The notes under the pieces: generated by a model
Seen by the model: the letters and a program-made list of their open reading frames with translations, nothing else
Databases searched by the model: none
What the model was told of the DNA's origin: nothing
DNA from: Clostridia bacterium
GTDB lineage: Bacteria; Bacillota; Clostridia; Oscillospirales; CAG-272
Reading direction: 5' to 3'
Assembly (NCBI GenBank): GCA_017456685.1
Contig: JAFTIV010000178.1
Span: 1-6,461 of the forward strand
DNA length: 6,461 nucleotides
Translations under genes and position numbers: made by a program
Shown: one piece after another, positions 5,261 to 6,461 of the stretch
How positions within the stretch are numbered: the first letter of the stretch is position 1
Layout of the letters: each line of letters opens with the position of its first letter

Positions 5261-5668
5261 TTAGATATACTTCTTAATAGTATCAGTTGCATTTTCAGCA
5301 GGCATTGAAAGTGTCATAACAAGATTTACACCAAGCTTTGAAACAAGATTGTCTGCCTCTATCAAGAATTGCTCAAATGCAGGCAAATCTCTCTTACAAA
5401 TTCTAAAGGTAGCATCAATAAACATATCTGTAATGTCGTGATTACTTGCCAAAAGACCTGCTAAGAATCCATAAAGCGCCTCTGCATCCTCTACCATATA
5501 TTCATCGGAGTTGATAAGTCTACATTTATGGCTGACCTGCAACCTAAGATTATCACCCTTCTCTATACAAACAACTGAACCCTTCGAACAATCAAGAGCA
5601 GAATTTATCATTTCGATAAGAACCTTTGTCTTGCCTGTTCCTTTTACACCAATAATAATTTTCGTCAT
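5261..5668 (-). CDS. Small P-loop ATP/GTP-binding protein, function unknown
   Basis: A 135-residue cytoplasmic protein beginning with a beta strand and a textbook Walker A, G7-VKGT-G12-K13-T14 (IIIGVKGTGKTK). A Walker B-like strand, DMFIDATF at 81-88, ends in D85. A strand near 113-120 (GVNLVMTL) completes a small P-loop core, followed by a short tail. It binds nucleotide in all likelihood, but lacks family motifs such as an ABC signature or G-protein NKxD. I recall similar proteins of unknown role in Clostridia. The start is uncertain: GGGAGG (5677-5682) is 8 nt before ATG 5668 but only 2 nt before ATG 5674, so 5668 is preferred; using 5674 adds two residues. It is a monocistronic unit with its own promoter (5704-5732) and terminator, downstream of pgi. 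Confidence 0.85.
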   Translation of the reverse strand: MTKIIIGVKGTGKTKVLIEMINSALDCSKGSVVCIEKGDNLRLQVSHKCRLINSDEYMVEDAEALYGFLAGLLASNHDITDMFIDATFRICKRDLPAFEQFLIEADNLVSKLGVNLVMTLSMPAENATDTIKKYI

Positions 5669-5676
5669 ATTCATTT

Positions 5677-5682
5677 CCTCCC
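5677..5682 (-). promoter_or_regulatory. Ribosome binding site of the small P-loop gene
   Basis: GGGAGG on the - strand. Spacing is 8 nt to ATG 5668 and 2 nt to ATG 5674, which argues for the inner start. Confidence 0.65.
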
Positions 5683-5703
5683 GAATATTATTTCTGTAAC
5701 TAA

Positions 5704-5732
5704 ATTATACATTAAATGCGTAAAAAAATCAA
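5704..5732 (-). promoter_or_regulatory. Sigma-A-type promoter of the small P-loop gene
   Basis: On the - strand, TTGATT (5727-5732), a 17-bp spacer and a perfect TATAAT (5704-5709). Transcription would start near 5697, leaving a short leader of about 25 nt that carries the GGGAGG ribosome binding site. Confidence 0.8.
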
Positions 5733-5802
5733 TACTTTTTGTGAAAAATGTATAAAAAATACAATGTTTTTGCGGATTTTTAATCAATTTTAAATTAAAA
5801 AC

Positions 5803-5832
5803 AAAAATGGTCGATAAAAATCGGCCATTTTT
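5803..5832 (-). terminator. Hairpin terminator after pgi
   Basis: AAAAATGGTCGAT (5803-5815) and ATCGGCCATTTTT (5820-5832) form a 13-bp stem with a 4-base loop, about 9 bases beyond the pgi stop. On the - strand there is one C-A mismatch in the stem and a T-rich tail follows. On the + strand the same position is a G-U wobble, so the hairpin is slightly stronger there, although no + strand gene needs it. Confidence 0.75.
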
Positions 5833-5840
5833 ATACTTTT

Positions 5841-6461
5841 TTAGTCAATTCTCGCCTTAAGAGCTGCTCTTAGCTCCTCGTAGCCTTCCTTACCAAGCAA
5901 AGCGAACATATTCTTCTTGTAGCTCTCTACACCAGGCTGGTTAAATGGATTTACACCAAGAACATAGCCTGAAATAGCACAAGCATACTCAAAGAAATAA
6001 ATAAGGTTTCCAAGAGTGTATGCACTTCTATCCTCAACATCAAGAACGATATTTGCAACATATCCATCATAGTGGGCAAATAATGTTCCAAGCATAGCCT
6101 GCTTGTTAACAAACTCAAGCTCCTCGCCAGAAAGGAAATTAAGCTTATCAATGTTGTTGGGGTCATTAGGAATTATAACTGTATCATTTGATTTTTTAAT
6201 ATTAAGAACAGTCTCGAAAAGCATTCTCGAGCCCTCTTGAACAAATTGTCCAAGTGAGTGAAGGTCTGTCGAGAAGATAAGCGATGATGGATAAATTCCC
6301 TTTCCATCCTTGCCCTCGCTTTCTCCAAAGAGCTGCTTCCACCATTCACAAAGCATTTGAACAGCTGGTTCGTATGCTACCAAAACCTCGGTGGTCTTAC
6401 CAAGTCTATAAAGAATGTTTCTAATAGCTACATACTTAAGAGCATCGTTGTTTTCGATATC
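5841..6461 (-). CDS. pgi: Glucose-6-phosphate isomerase, C-terminal 206 residues (cut by window edge)
   Basis: Glucose-6-phosphate isomerase interconverts glucose 6-phosphate and fructose 6-phosphate in glycolysis and gluconeogenesis, in the cytoplasm. The frame is open to the window edge, and the true start lies beyond base 6461; the TTG at 6383 is an internal leucine. Visible family marks are [11 protein letters not shown] near residues 46-56 of the visible part, the phosphosugar-binding [10 protein letters not shown] segment, and a full match to the second isomerase signature, from G-Y-V-L through PFNQPGVES to the conserved lysine. Firmicute Pgi proteins have roughly 450 residues, so a little over half is missing here. 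A hairpin at 5803-5832 follows the stop. The gene looks intact in the part seen, and its neighbour downstream has a separate promoter. Confidence 0.96.
   Translation of the reverse strand, partial: DIENNDALKYVAIRNILYRLGKTTEVLVAYEPAVQMLCEWWKQLFGESEGKDGKGIYPSSLIFSTDLHSLGQFVQEGSRMLFETVLNIKKSNDTVIIPNDPNNIDKLNFLSGEELEFVNKQAMLGTLFAHYDGYVANIVLDVEDRSAYTLGNLIYFFEYACAISGYVLGVNPFNQPGVESYKKNMFALLGKEGYEELRAALKARID

Noticed and set aside
4345..5264. Two long + strand frames (4345-4833 and 4710-5264) opposite the cysteine-rich gene
   Set aside because: They have no ribosome binding site or promoter and no recognisable motif. They are antisense to a gene with a good start site, biased composition and terminator.
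5683..5840. Small RNA or riboswitch in the gap between pgi and the P-loop gene
   Set aside because: The gap is explained by the pgi terminator and a consensus promoter; the transcript leader is only about 25 nt, too short for a riboswitch.
6381..6383. TTG as the start of a separate 180-residue gene
   Set aside because: The frame continues upstream to the window edge with sequence typical of glucose-6-phosphate isomerase, so this codon is an internal leucine.

Overview
The window is AT-rich and tightly packed, with strong AGGAGG-type ribosome binding sites, sigma-A-like promoters and hairpin terminators after nearly every unit. This points to a low-GC Firmicute. The glucose-6-phosphate isomerase is of the short Firmicute type, the transport lipoprotein looks like a common clostridial family, and a cysteine-rich protein resembles spore-coat material. 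An anaerobic, probably spore-forming clostridium, perhaps from a gut, is the best guess. I see no rRNA, tRNA, CRISPR array, insertion sequence, phage gene or attachment site.

Bases 1-3013 (+ strand) hold a four-gene operon: a Crp/Fnr-family regulator, a solute-binding lipoprotein, an inner-membrane permease and a compact ATPase. Together these make an ABC importer of the nitrate/sulfonate/taurine (NitT/TauT) type, but the substrate cannot be read from the sequence. A perfect 18-bp palindrome sits between a TATAAT box and the regulator's ribosome binding site, so the regulator probably controls its own operon. The genes are joined by 2-nt spacing or short overlaps, and the operon ends in a strong hairpin shared with the convergent gene.

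Bases 3042-6461 (- strand) hold five genes. Reading right to left they are the 3' part of pgi (glucose-6-phosphate isomerase), a small P-loop protein with its own promoter, a 284-residue protein with 24 cysteines including six in a row, an uncharacterised 192-codon gene, and a Nudix hydrolase. A hairpin lies after each gene.

The most unusual point is the uncharacterised gene at 3545-4123. A conventional start gives only 138 residues, but the same frame is open for 54 more codons with protein-like content. That extension has a good Shine-Dalgarno site and a strong promoter in front of it, yet no ATG, GTG, TTG or CTG; the best-placed start is ATC. The extension contains a block resembling the PLMP/RRXRR segment found at the N-terminus of IscB-type proteins. 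No intergenic stretch exceeds 300 bases.
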